DNA from: Methylocapsa acidiphila B2
GTDB lineage: Bacteria; Pseudomonadota; Alphaproteobacteria; Rhizobiales; Beijerinckiaceae
Direction of reading: 5' to 3'
Assembly (NCBI RefSeq): GCF_000427445.1
Contig: NZ_KE386496.1
Location: forward strand, 2,557,504-2,621,503
Length of the DNA: 64,000 nucleotides
A program made the position numbers and the translations under genes. The notes beneath the pieces were generated by a model. That model was not told the DNA's origin. It made no database searches and saw nothing but the letters and a program-made list of their open reading frames with translations. Shown one piece after another: positions 35,328 to 44,010 of this stretch (position 1 is its first letter; each line of letters begins with the position of its first letter).

Positions 35328-35818
35328 GCCGGCCTCATTGAACCGATATTTTCTTGAACGAATGATTGAGCGGACGGACCGCATCCAATCGACGCGGGAA
35401 CTTCTTGCGAACTATCGAGTTCGCAAATGCAAGAATCGCGCGGATCGGCCCAGCGAGGCGCGCAGAAAGCGAAGCGAGAGAATTCATTTCTCACGCAGGG
35501 GTTGTTTTGCGGTGGGAAAAGCGCGCGAAAGCTAAACTCAAATCCAGACTTTCCCCGTTGGTTGCGAGGCGTGAGTAGAATTGGTCCGTAAACCTTAAAT
35601 AAACTTAGTCATTTACTTTGAATTGTCGCAGCGACAGCATAGCGATCGGGGCAGAGAGGGTGGCGCCCGCAAAGCGGCAAGGCGCGGAAGAGTCGGTTTG
35701 CATCTTTTGATTTGATTCCGTCGAGAACGGCTTTCCGTACGCTCGTCACGGTCGAATTGCTTAACGAGCGCGCGGAAAGCCGTTGCGGCGGCCATAATAA
35801 ATTTTGGGGGAGGCTCAA
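35328..35818. other. Long gap with AT-rich patch and a large hairpin
   Basis: No gene is recognised in about 490 bases between the divergent NupC and L,D-transpeptidase genes. It contains an AT-rich patch (around 35585-35625) suited to a promoter and, near its right end, the long inverted repeat described separately. Confidence 0.5.
35726..35784 (+). promoter_or_regulatory. 59-base imperfect hairpin in the 5' region of an L,D-transpeptidase gene
   Basis: AACGGCTTTCCG (35726-35737) is an exact reverse complement of CGGAAAGCCGTT (35773-35784). After a two-base mismatch the stem continues with CGCTCGT (35740-35746) and ACGAGCG (35764-35770), around a 17-base loop. It ends 34 bases before the ATG at 35819. 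There is no T run after it, so a structured mRNA leader or a protein-binding palindrome is more likely than a terminator. Confidence 0.6.
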
Positions 35819-36421
35819 ATGAGAATCGCGAGCGGCGCTTGCGCGTTGTTCCTCGGCTTGTTCAATTTGACGGCGGCGCATGCGACAGTCGTCATCGACA
35901 TCAATCTCAGCACGCAGACCATGCATGTGCGCGGCAATAGCGGAAACTATGACTGGCGGGTCTCGACCGCGCGTTCAGGCTTTGTGACGCCACGCGGACA
36001 TTATCGGCCGATTTCCCTGCAGCGCATGCACTATTCGCGCAAATATGACATGACGCCGATGCCCTATTCGATTTTCTTCCGCGGCGGCTATGCGATTCAC
36101 GGCACCTCTTCCACGGGGCAACTCGGCCGGCCGGTGTCGCATGGCTGCGTTCGTCTCGCGCCCGGCAATGCCGCGCGCCTCTTCGAGATGGTGCGCTCTG
36201 AAGGCGGGTCGATCAGCATCAGCGGCTCGCCGCCACACAGCCTTTATGCGCGAAAAAGGCATTCGGCGACTTACGCGGGCTGGCGCGGACGGCCGGAGGG
36301 TGCAATGTCCTACGCGCCGGCGCGCCGCACCACGCCCATCGGCGCGAGAGCCTTGCAGCTCACAAATCCCGTATTTCGCGCGCCGCCGTCTGGATCGGAC
36401 TGGCCTTATTACTACCAGTAG
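35819..36421 (+). CDS. Exported L,D-transpeptidase (YkuD domain)
   Basis: A 200-residue exported protein with signal peptide (MRIASGACALFLGLFNLTAA, cut near AHA). The YkuD domain begins VVIDINLSTQTMHV and reaches the active site in PYSIFFRGGYAIHGTSS and RPVSHGCVRLAPGNA, with the catalytic Cys in SHGCVR. These enzymes form 3-3 crosslinks in peptidoglycan or attach proteins to it. GGGGGAGG precedes the ATG. The C-terminal 60 residues are basic and Pro-rich. Its leader contains the hairpin at 35726-35784. Confidence 0.92.
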   Translation: MRIASGACALFLGLFNLTAAHATVVIDINLSTQTMHVRGNSGNYDWRVSTARSGFVTPRGHYRPISLQRMHYSRKYDMTPMPYSIFFRGGYAIHGTSSTGQLGRPVSHGCVRLAPGNAARLFEMVRSEGGSISISGSPPHSLYARKRHSATYAGWRGRPEGAMSYAPARRTTPIGARALQLTNPVFRAPPSGSDWPYYYQ

Positions 36422-36534
36422 AACGAGCGCGGAAAGTTCTCCGCTTTCCCAGAAAAGCGATCGCCCGGCTGTGTCCTCGCGCTTCGAGACGGCCTAGCTT
36501 GGGCTTTTGAAGGATTCGCGCAGTCTCGACGATT

Positions 36535-37383
36535 CTAAATGTCGCGCCCTTCGATTTGCAGCCTGAGCTTCTCGGCGTTCTTCTGAAGGTCGGGCTGGGA
36601 CGGGTAGATCGCGAGGGCCTTGTCGAACACTTGCAAGGCCCTTTCAGCGAAACCGGCGCGCTCGAGGATCAGGCCCATCCCCGCGAGAGCGCCGAAATGG
36701 CGCGGCTCGAGCTTCAGGACATGATCGATATCCGCCATCGCGCCGTCCAAGTCATCCGCGAGAAAGCGGGCGGTCGCGCGTTGGTTCCAAGCCTCGGCCC
36801 ATTCCGGCTCCAGCGCCAGGACCTTGTCGAGAAGCGACAGCGCCAGCTGAAAATCCTGGGCCTGCAGAGAAACCAAGGCCCGCTGCATCAGCAGTTCGGC
36901 GGAGTCTGACGGCGACTGCAGCCAGACACGCTCGATGGAGGCCGCAACCTTTTGCGACTCCTCGGGATCGGACGAGGCCTGCAGGCGCTTGAACAGATCT
37001 TCGAGGGCGCGCCCACGTCGCGCGGCGGCCGGCTCATGCGGCGCCAGCGCCTCCTTCAATTTCTCGGCGCGCGCGGCTTTTTGTTTCGCCGCCCGCGCGG
37101 CGGCGGCGTCTTGCGCGCGATCCGAAGCCGTCGCGCCGCCGCTCATGGCGTCCGGCCGATCGGCTCGGCCTCGCGGGGAAGGAATTCCCGGCCGTGCACG
37201 AAAACCATCCAGGCCGAAATCGAATTTTGGCCGCGCGCGCTCCTCGCCGAAATCGCGCCAACCATCCGGCAGTCCGCCGGGAACGCCCGGAAAATGTTGC
37301 GTGTCGGCGGCGTAGCCCGTCGATGCGGCCTCCCCGCCGAGCAGTGCCGCCACGCCCGCCAATAGGAAGAGCCGTTTGCGCAT
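36535..37383 (-). CDS. Exported tetratricopeptide-repeat protein
   Basis: A 282-residue protein with signal peptide (MRKRLFLLAGVAALLGGEAA, cut near GYA). The middle is Ala/Arg/Lys-rich and may form a coiled coil (DAAAARAAKQKAARAEKLKE). The C-terminal 130 residues hold at least three TPR units: ALVSLQAQDFQLALSLLDKV, WAEAWNQRATARFLADDLDG and HFGALAGMGLILERAGFAER. TPR proteins mediate protein contacts; the partner is unknown. Start chosen for the signal peptide; upstream in-frame codons are hydrophobic without order. Confidence 0.85.
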   Translation of the reverse strand: MRKRLFLLAGVAALLGGEAASTGYAADTQHFPGVPGGLPDGWRDFGEERARPKFDFGLDGFRARPGIPSPRGRADRPDAMSGGATASDRAQDAAAARAAKQKAARAEKLKEALAPHEPAAARRGRALEDLFKRLQASSDPEESQKVAASIERVWLQSPSDSAELLMQRALVSLQAQDFQLALSLLDKVLALEPEWAEAWNQRATARFLADDLDGAMADIDHVLKLEPRHFGALAGMGLILERAGFAERALQVFDKALAIYPSQPDLQKNAEKLRLQIEGRDI

Positions 37384-37432
37384 AGCCGATAAGGTAGACA
37401 AATCGACGCTGAAAATCAAAACCGGCGAGGCG

Positions 37433-38071
37433 TCAGGAAAGGAAAAGATCAACGGGCCGATCAATCAAGATGAGCAGGCCGACGCCGATCAGGAGAATGG
37501 GCAAAGCCCATCGGATCACACTTTCGAGACGATCTTTCACGGCGGGATGACCGGCGAGAGCCGCGGCGAGCGAACTCATGAAAACGGCCGCGGCGACAGC
37601 GGCGGCGAGGCTTGCGAGAACGAAAGCGGGCTTGAGATCGGCCAAAAGCGGCGTCATGACGCCCAGCGTGTCGCCGCTATTCGCCAGCAAGACGAGGGCG
37701 AAGCTGAAATAGGCCGACGAAGCCATCGCGCTCGCCGGCGCCTTAGGAGAATTCGCTTCGCCGCCTCTGCGGCCAAGGACCAGATTGATCAGATGATATG
37801 CGCCCAAGCCGAGAGGGATCACGCCGAGGTAGCGGATCGCGTTGGTCGGCAAGCCGTCGGCGGCCCGCGCCAGCGCAAGGCTCGCGAGGAGGACAGTGAG
37901 GCAAACGCAGAGAAACGTCAGGCTGATGAAGAGAGGCCGGTATCCCGGCCGCGCGCCATAGGCCGAAAGAACCGCGAGATTGTCGAAATTCGTTGAGGCG
38001 TAGGAAGTCGCCGCCACCATCGCGACGCCTAAACCTTCGATCAAGTCCGCCGATGTGACGAAAGCGCCCAA
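37433..38071 (-). CDS. CadD-like cadmium-resistance/threonine-exporter family membrane protein
   Basis: A 212-residue membrane protein with six hydrophobic segments. The features match the CadD family: SYASTNFDNLAVLSAYGA near the N-terminus, LGVIPLGLGAYHLINLVLG and VLLANSGDTLGVMTPLLAD, each repeat carrying the Asn/Asp pair (NFDN and NSGD). CadD members export cadmium in Gram-positives and other cations elsewhere; the substrate here is inferred only from family. It ends upstream of the TPR gene, which it precedes on the same strand by 50 bases. Confidence 0.8.
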   Translation of the reverse strand: MGAFVTSADLIEGLGVAMVAATSYASTNFDNLAVLSAYGARPGYRPLFISLTFLCVCLTVLLASLALARAADGLPTNAIRYLGVIPLGLGAYHLINLVLGRRGGEANSPKAPASAMASSAYFSFALVLLANSGDTLGVMTPLLADLKPAFVLASLAAAVAAAVFMSSLAAALAGHPAVKDRLESVIRWALPILLIGVGLLILIDRPVDLFLS

Positions 38072-38145
38072 GGAAGGCCCCGCGTCGCTATGCGACCGCT
38101 CCGCGCCGAGTCAGCGCGTCGCGCCTGTCAAGCGCCGACTGATCT

Positions 38146-38271
38146 TCAGCCCTGGCGCGCCTTATAGCGCTTTTGCGTCTTGTTGATAATATAGACGCGC
38201 CCCTTGCGCCGCACGAGCTGATTGTCGCGATGGCGGCCGCGCAGGGATTTGAGGGAATTACGGACTTTCAT
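38146..38271 (-). CDS. rpmJ: Ribosomal protein L36 (Cys-free form)
   Basis: A 41-residue frame read leftwards begins [16 protein letters not shown] and ends [11 protein letters not shown]. This is the L36 sequence of alphaproteobacteria that has lost the zinc-ribbon cysteines (no Cys or the usual His ligand set), here with VYIINK near the middle. It belongs to the large ribosomal subunit. The gene is short and lies between the CadD-like gene and a divergent globin, with a short hairpin 25 bases upstream of its start. Confidence 0.95.
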   Translation of the reverse strand: MKVRNSLKSLRGRHRDNQLVRRKGRVYIINKTQKRYKARQG

Positions 38272-38295
38272 CGGACATGTCCCATAAACGAAGCG

Positions 38296-38315
38296 ACCGG
38301 CCGTCGCCGGCCGGT
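38296..38315 (-). promoter_or_regulatory. Hairpin upstream of rpmJ
   Basis: ACCGGCCG (38296-38303) and CGGCCGGT (38308-38315) form a perfect 8-bp stem with the loop TCGC. No T run follows on either strand. It may be a structure in the rpmJ leader or an unrelated palindrome. Confidence 0.35.
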
Positions 38316-38529
38316 TCAAAAGCTAGGCCATCCTATGCCCGATCGCGCGCGTCCGATCAACCCCTAAACCGATCGCCGAAGGAAGCGTTCGGCTGGCGCA
38401 ACCCTGGATAGAGTGAGGACGACAGGCATATAATGTGCTTGGCGCATTCCAGAGATGGCGCGACTCGCCGATTCACGCGATGAAGCGGCGCACAGGCGTC
38501 TGCGACAGGCCGCGCAGGGAGACGGATGA

Positions 38530-39060
38530 ATGACGAACGAGCAAGTCGAAATCGTAAAACGCACGATCGTGAGAATTTTCCCGCCGCGTCCCGAAGGCAG
38601 CAGCGAGATGATTCTCCAGCGTTACGAAAAAGCGAAATTCGAGGCGTCGAAAGCATTTGGAGAAGTATTCTTCGCCCGCCTCTTCGAGACCGCTCCTGAA
38701 ATGAAGGAGCTTTTCAAAGAGCCGGAGAAAACAGTCCATAAGTTCGGCGAAATGCTGCCAATGCTGTTTCGCTCGATGAACCGGCTCCACGACACTTTGA
38801 ATACGATGCAGGAACTCGGCGTCACCCACATGAAGGCCGGCGTCAAGCTGGAGCATTACCAGCCGTTTCTCTCGGCGCTCTTATGGACGTTCCGCACGCA
38901 GATGGGCGAGGAGATCTTCAACGAAGACGTCGCCAAGGCCTATGTCGCCGTGCTCTCCCGCATCTGTGGCATCATGTGCAACGCCGCCTATCCCGATGCG
39001 CGGCGCATCGCCGAGGCCGAAGCGGCTGCGGCCGAGGCCGCGGCCTCGAAGGCCGGCTGA
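38530..39060 (+). CDS. Single-domain bacterial globin
   Basis: A 176-residue heme protein with only a globin domain. The B/C region FFARLFETAPEMKELFKEPE, the E-helix area EMLPMLFRSMNRLHDTL and the proximal His in THMKAGVKLEHYQPFL (residue 100) follow the flavohemoglobin-type pattern. The reductase domain of flavohemoglobin is absent. Possible roles are NO detoxification or oxygen binding with a separate reductase. The last 20 residues are a run of Ala/Glu (AEAEAAAAEAAAS). It stands alone, with a DUF1007 gene 188 bases downstream. Confidence 0.82.
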   Translation: MTNEQVEIVKRTIVRIFPPRPEGSSEMILQRYEKAKFEASKAFGEVFFARLFETAPEMKELFKEPEKTVHKFGEMLPMLFRSMNRLHDTLNTMQELGVTHMKAGVKLEHYQPFLSALLWTFRTQMGEEIFNEDVAKAYVAVLSRICGIMCNAAYPDARRIAEAEAAAAEAAASKAG

Positions 39061-39248
39061 GCCTCGGAGCGACCGCGAGAAATTCTCGGCGCCGCTCCGC
39101 CGCCCAATCCTTAATGCCGGCGCCTCTCTTTGGCCGGGTTTTCGAGCTTATTGACGTCAGCAAAGCTTTACAGCACCGCTTGCCTGCGGCGATCGTTTCT
39201 GCGCAATCGAGCCGCAGCGCACCGCACGACGTTCATAGATTTCGGCGC

Positions 39249-39974
39249 ATGACAGAAGCCAGAGGATCCATCGCCGCCAGCGTCCGCGCAGGCGGGGGCG
39301 CAACGAGACGACTGAGCTCCCGGCGGGCGCGCCGGCGCTTTTTGTGGGCCTTCGCCCTCGCGGCTGTAGGCGCCGCGGCCCTTTCAGCCCCTGTCTCCGC
39401 GCATCCGCATGTCTGGGTTTCGGCTCAAGAAGAGGTGATCTTCGGCGCGAAAGGACAGATCGAAGCGATCCGACACGCTTGGGTCTTCGATGAAGCCTAT
39501 TCGGCTTTCGTGACCCAAGGGCAGGCCAAGGACGGCGGGCTCATGACCAAGGAACAGCTCGCGCCTCTCGCCAAGTCCAATGTCGAGGACCTAGCCGAGT
39601 TCGAATATTTCACCCACGCCAAGGCCTCCAATGCAAAGGTCGAGTTCGGCGCGCCTATCGACTATTCATTGGAAGAACGCGACGACAAGCTCATCGTGCT
39701 GCGTTTCACTCTTCCGTTGAAGACCCCGGCGAGCGCCAAGATCTTCTCGTTGCAGGTGTATGATCCGACCTATTTCGTCGCCTATGAGCTCGCCAAGGAC
39801 GAGCCCATCCGCTTCGTCGGAGCGCCTAAGGGCTGCTCGGCCAATGTCCTTGGCGCGAAGCCCTTGGCGGCTGACGAATCCAAGAAGCTCACCGAATCCT
39901 TTTTCAGCGGGCTTTCGCCGGGAACCGATTTCGGCGTCAAGCTCGCGACGCCAATCATCATCGCCTGCCCATGA
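39249..39974 (+). CDS. DUF1007 periplasmic protein, probable partner of a metal exporter
   Basis: A 241-residue protein with a basic N-terminus and export signal (RRFLWAFALAAVGAAALSAP). The mature start SAHPHVWVSAQEEVIFGAKG is the DUF1007 hallmark (HPHVW, potential metal ligands), followed by IRHAWVFDEAYSAFVTQG and the later KIFSLQVYDPTYFVAYELAK. Its stop lies seven bases before the NicO-type gene, and DUF1007 genes regularly sit beside that family; a role in nickel/cobalt (or zinc) handling is inferred from that. Start taken at 39249 since upstream codons do not look like protein. Confidence 0.85.
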   Translation: MTEARGSIAASVRAGGGATRRLSSRRARRRFLWAFALAAVGAAALSAPVSAHPHVWVSAQEEVIFGAKGQIEAIRHAWVFDEAYSAFVTQGQAKDGGLMTKEQLAPLAKSNVEDLAEFEYFTHAKASNAKVEFGAPIDYSLEERDDKLIVLRFTLPLKTPASAKIFSLQVYDPTYFVAYELAKDEPIRFVGAPKGCSANVLGAKPLAADESKKLTESFFSGLSPGTDFGVKLATPIIIACP

Positions 39975-39981
39975 GGCCGCG

Positions 39982-41082
39982 GTGAGACGCGCTGCGCCAG
40001 CTCTTCGCCAAGGGCGAGCCATCGGCGTCTTGGCCGGGCGTACCGCCGCGATCGCCTTTTGGCTCTCGCTCGCCGCTCTGATTCTTTCGTCGGCATCCCT
40101 TGCCCAAGGCGCGCATCACCCTTTCGCGGTCGGCGCCAACGAGGGCGCGGCCGGCGGACCCGGCGGGTTGAGCGGCTGGCTCCTCTCCATGGAGAGCGGA
40201 TTTTATCGCTTGCTGACCGGCGCCGTTCGAGCCGCCAAGCAAAACAGCGCTTCGGCCTGGAGCCTGGCAGGGCTCAGCCTCGCCTATGGCGTGTTCCATG
40301 CCGCCGGCCCTGGACACGGCAAGTCCGTGGTCGCCTCCTATATGCTCGCCAATGAGAACGTCTTGCGTCGCGGCCTCGTCATCGCCCTGGCGGCGGCGCT
40401 CTTGCAAGGATTTGTCGCGATCGCGATCGTCGGCGTCGCCGCGATGATCATCGGCGCGACGGCGAAGCATATGACCGCCGCCGCGAATGTGGTCGAGATC
40501 GCCGGTTATGGCGGCATTGTCCTTCTCGGCGCCGCGCTCACATTCACGAAAGGCGCGGCGCTTCTCTCCGCCTGGCGGACGGCGCCGATTGCTTCGCCGA
40601 AATTCGCATCCGTCGATTTCGCTCCCGCGGCCAGCAGAGACGGCGTTTCCGGGCGGTTCGTCGCCGACGACCCGGCGACAAGCCATGCCCACGATCAAAA
40701 TTGCGGCCATTTTCATGCGCCTGACCCGCGCGGGCTCGGGTCAGGCTTCGCCTGGAAAGCGGCCCTGCTCACGGTGCTCGCCGCCGGCTCGCGGCCCTGC
40801 TCCGGCGCTATCCTGGTTCTGGTCTTCGCAGCGGCGCAAGGCATATTTCTCGCTGGCGTCGGCGCGGTGATGGCCATGTCGCTCGGCTCGGCGGCGACAA
40901 CGGGTGCGCTCGCGGCCTTGGCCGTCTTCGCTAAGAAAGCTGCGGCCAAATATGCCGGGGCGGCCTCATGGAGAGGCTTGATCGTCGGCCGCCTGTTCGA
41001 GTTCGGCGCGGCTCTCGCGGTGCTGCTTTTTGGGCTCGCGCTTCTCGCCGCCGCCTTCTCCGGCGCATTGCGGCCAAGCTAG
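39982..41082 (+). CDS. NicO-type nickel/cobalt exporter-like membrane protein
   Basis: A 366-residue membrane protein of the NicO/RcnA family. Features are an N-terminal helix ([20 protein letters not shown]), the motif [20 protein letters not shown] with the His and Gly-His pattern of the family, a middle cytoplasmic His-rich loop ([13 protein letters not shown]) and [20 protein letters not shown]. The start is GTG at 39982, with GAGG five bases upstream, eight bases after the DUF1007 stop, so the pair is one operon. The last four bases overlap the convergent trmD end. Substrate (Ni, Co or another metal) not proven. Confidence 0.88.
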   Translation: MRRAAPALRQGRAIGVLAGRTAAIAFWLSLAALILSSASLAQGAHHPFAVGANEGAAGGPGGLSGWLLSMESGFYRLLTGAVRAAKQNSASAWSLAGLSLAYGVFHAAGPGHGKSVVASYMLANENVLRRGLVIALAAALLQGFVAIAIVGVAAMIIGATAKHMTAAANVVEIAGYGGIVLLGAALTFTKGAALLSAWRTAPIASPKFASVDFAPAASRDGVSGRFVADDPATSHAHDQNCGHFHAPDPRGLGSGFAWKAALLTVLAAGSRPCSGAILVLVFAAAQGIFLAGVGAVMAMSLGSAATTGALAALAVFAKKAAAKYAGAASWRGLIVGRLFEFGAALAVLLFGLALLAAAFSGALRPS

Positions 41083-41798
41083 AGCGAGCGCGGGGCGTCG
41101 TCGACTTCGCGCGCTTCGTCGACGGACAATAGGTCCGGGCGACGCTCTCTCGTAAGCCGCAAAGCCTCCGCCTGGCGCCAGGCCTTGATCTTCGCGTGGT
41201 CGCCCGAGAGCAGGACCGCCGGAATTTCCCGGCCTTCCCATTCGCGCGGCCGCGTGAATTGCGGATATTCGAGCAGGCCTGTCTCGAAACTCTCCTCCGC
41301 GCCGGAGGCTTCCTTGCCCATCACTCCGGGGAGTAGCCTCACGCAAGCGTCAAAGACGACCATGGCGGCGATTTCGCCGCCGGACAGCACATAGTCGCCG
41401 ATCGAAATCTCTTCGAGGCCGCGCGCGTCGATCACCCGCTCGTCGACCCCCTCGAAGCGCCCGCAGATCAAGATCGCGCCGGCGCCGGCGGCAAGGGCGC
41501 GCGCGCGCGCCTGCGTCAAGGGCGCTCCGCGCGGGCTCATGAGCAGACGCGGCCGGGTGTCGCCCTCCAGCAATCCCGCGTCGAGGCTCGCCGCAAGCAC
41601 ATCGGCGCGGATCACCATTCCGGGACCGCCGCCGGCCGGGGTATCGTCGACGGCGCGATGGCGGCCGAGCCCCTGGGCGCGAATGTCGCGCGTCTCCAGC
41701 GACCAAATCCCCTTGGCGAGAGCCTCGCCCGCAAGAGATACGCCGAGAGGACCGGGGAACATGTCCGGAAAAAGCGTGAAGACCGTCGCGCGCCACAT
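41079..41798 (-). CDS. trmD: tRNA (guanine-37-N1)-methyltransferase
   Basis: A SPOUT-class enzyme that methylates G37 of certain tRNAs to prevent frameshifting. Key features are [53 protein letters not shown] and the knot [20 protein letters not shown]. The 239 residues match the family. It is often followed by rplS in bacteria, but here the end abuts the convergent NicO gene and rplS is not adjacent. The start follows weakly. Confidence 0.95.
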   Translation of the reverse strand: MWRATVFTLFPDMFPGPLGVSLAGEALAKGIWSLETRDIRAQGLGRHRAVDDTPAGGGPGMVIRADVLAASLDAGLLEGDTRPRLLMSPRGAPLTQARARALAAGAGAILICGRFEGVDERVIDARGLEEISIGDYVLSGGEIAAMVVFDACVRLLPGVMGKEASGAEESFETGLLEYPQFTRPREWEGREIPAVLLSGDHAKIKAWRQAEALRLTRERRPDLLSVDEAREVDDAPRSL

Positions 41799-41899
41799 TG
41801 GCCTAATCTATGGGCCTAATTTACGGGCCTTTTCCAGGGGCCTTGTTCTGGTCGACGCCTTCGCCGCGGAGAACGCCTGAGCGAACTCAGGGCGGCGGG

Positions 41900-43780
41900 C
41901 TAGCTCTCAAGCCCGAGCGCCGCCTTCACGCGGTGCGAATAGCCGTAAATATCGTCGCGCGATTGGAGACGGCCCGAGTCGTCGACATAGGTCGTGAAAT
42001 ATTCGATGTGAACGGGCAGCGGCTTCGGCAAATAGACATAGCGCTCGCGTCCGCCGATCAGGCCCTTGATGCGCTGTTCGCTCCAGCCATTGGCGCGGCC
42101 GAGCACGGATTCTGCGAAGCTGAACGGGTCGTCGACCCGGACGCAGCCATGGCTGAACGCCCGCCGGGCTTCGCTGAACAAGGCGCGCGACGGCGTGTCG
42201 TGCAGATAGACGGAATAGTCGTTGGGGAACATGAATTTGATCCGCCCCAGCGCATTCCGCTCGCCGGGCGGCTGGCGCACGGTGAGGCGGCCGCCGACAT
42301 AGGCGACCTGATAGCCGAGCCGCCGCAAATAGCCCGGATCGGACGCAAGACGCGGCATCATTTCCTTGCGGATGATCGACGGCGGCACGTTCCAAGCCGG
42401 ATTGACGATCAGGAATTTCATCTGGTTCGAAAAAATCGGGGTCGGCGTCTGCTCTTTGCCGACGACGACGCGATTGCGATGAACCACGCGCCCGTTCTCG
42501 ATGACGGTGACCTCGAAATCCGGAATATTCACCTCGATCCGCGAGTCGCCCAAATCGCGCGGCATCCAGCGCCAACGCTCCATATTGGCGATAATCTCAG
42601 CCTCAAGCCGCGGCGGCGGAGCCGCTGCCGTCCGCCCGGACTGAAGCCGCGAACCGGACCGGCCGCCGCTGGGACCGGAATCGATCGTCCCCGTTTCATA
42701 TGCGATATCTTCGAACGCCCCGGATTGACGCGCCTCCGGGCTCAAACGCGCGCGCTCCAGCGCGGCCCGCGGCTCGCGGCCGCCGATCTTGATCGCTGGC
42801 GCCGGACCGCGCGGCGCCCGCGCGGCGGAGGGGACCCGCTCATGGCGCAATTCGGCGAGCTTGTCCCGAAGCGCTTCATAACCTTTTTGCGCGGGGTTGA
42901 ACCCTCGGAGCGCCGCCCCGGCCTGATCGCCCGCCGTGGCGACGATCGCCAGGATGACCGAGACGTCGGCGACTTCCGGCTTGGCGCCGATCAAAGGCGA
43001 GATGGAATGCGGATCGATGCGCGAGCCGCTGGCCTGTCGCCCATAGGCGACGACCGCGTCGGTGAGCGCAATATCGGCTGCGACAAGCGCCTCTTCCGAA
43101 TTCGCCTGCGCCGGATTCGTCGGCGTGCTGCGAATATCCAGTCCATCCTCGGCCGCGCGCGCAAGCCGCTCCATCACCGGCTCAACCTCGATATTAGGCT
43201 TGCCGTCGCTCGACCAGAGCGGCGCGAAACCTCGCGCCGCGTAGAAAGCCGCGACGGCCTCGCGCTCGCGCCGATTGAGCGGCCCGAGCGACCCTTTAAA
43301 TCCCGCAACCGAACGCGTCTCCAAAGCCGCTTTCAAGGCTGCGTTAGGTCTCGGCAGAAGCTGCTCCGCTGAGGCCTCCTGGCCCGTCGCGGAGGGTGGC
43401 GCGGAAACCTCTGGCGCAACGGCCGCATCCGGCTCTGCATCCAGCTCAGGGGGCGGAACGGTCACCACGGGGTCGAGATCCGTCCCGGCGTCGTCGTCAT
43501 CGGGACCATCCGCCGCCTCGTCCTTCAGGCGCGCGGCGCCTGAAGCCGTCCCGGCCAAGGCGACGCGCATATCGGCCCGAGCGCCAATCTCTGAAACCGC
43601 GGCGCGATCGCGCGTCGGATGGGCCCGATCGAGCCGTTCCATCAGCGCCGCCCGCAACGAAGATGGGGCTTGTTGGGCGCGCGCCGGCGTCAATCCCAAA
43701 GCCAGGGCAAGAGCTAGGGTTGACGCGCACAGGGTCGATGCGTTTCGAAAATTCGCCCATTCCGCCGCCGCGCGCATCAT
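41900..43780 (-). CDS. Large exported L,D-transpeptidase (YcbB/LdtD type)
   Basis: A 626-residue exported enzyme. The signal peptide follows the start MMRAAAEWANFRNASTLCAS and contains LALALALGLTPARA. The N-terminal half is Asp/Ala-rich with a peptidoglycan-binding-like region (REREAVAAFYAARGFAPLW). The C-terminal YkuD domain shows MKFLIVNPAWNVPPSIIRKE, LHDTPSRALFSEARRAFSHG and the catalytic SHGCVRVDDPFSFAESVLG. YcbB-type enzymes make 3-3 crosslinks and give resistance to stress on the wall. The upstream in-frame ATG at 43927 was not used because it would bury the signal. Confidence 0.9.
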   Translation of the reverse strand: MMRAAAEWANFRNASTLCASTLALALALGLTPARAQQAPSSLRAALMERLDRAHPTRDRAAVSEIGARADMRVALAGTASGAARLKDEAADGPDDDDAGTDLDPVVTVPPPELDAEPDAAVAPEVSAPPSATGQEASAEQLLPRPNAALKAALETRSVAGFKGSLGPLNRREREAVAAFYAARGFAPLWSSDGKPNIEVEPVMERLARAAEDGLDIRSTPTNPAQANSEEALVAADIALTDAVVAYGRQASGSRIDPHSISPLIGAKPEVADVSVILAIVATAGDQAGAALRGFNPAQKGYEALRDKLAELRHERVPSAARAPRGPAPAIKIGGREPRAALERARLSPEARQSGAFEDIAYETGTIDSGPSGGRSGSRLQSGRTAAAPPPRLEAEIIANMERWRWMPRDLGDSRIEVNIPDFEVTVIENGRVVHRNRVVVGKEQTPTPIFSNQMKFLIVNPAWNVPPSIIRKEMMPRLASDPGYLRRLGYQVAYVGGRLTVRQPPGERNALGRIKFMFPNDYSVYLHDTPSRALFSEARRAFSHGCVRVDDPFSFAESVLGRANGWSEQRIKGLIGGRERYVYLPKPLPVHIEYFTTYVDDSGRLQSRDDIYGYSHRVKAALGLES

Positions 43781-44010
43781 ATCTTCCTTACATTCGCCAA
43801 TTTCAGACATGTGCCGGATCGACACAGGGCTCGCCGTGCTTCGCAGCACAAACGGCGCGGGAGCTCGCCAATTCGCTCCGACTGCCGCCTGGAGAGGGCC
43901 TCCACGGTAAAGCTCGTTGCGTTGCAACGCTTTCGCATCCCCGTGGTTCCATAGAGGCTCGATCTCAGGAAATTTTTTTCTTTAATCAATCCTTTCAAAA
44001 GCAGCTCGCA

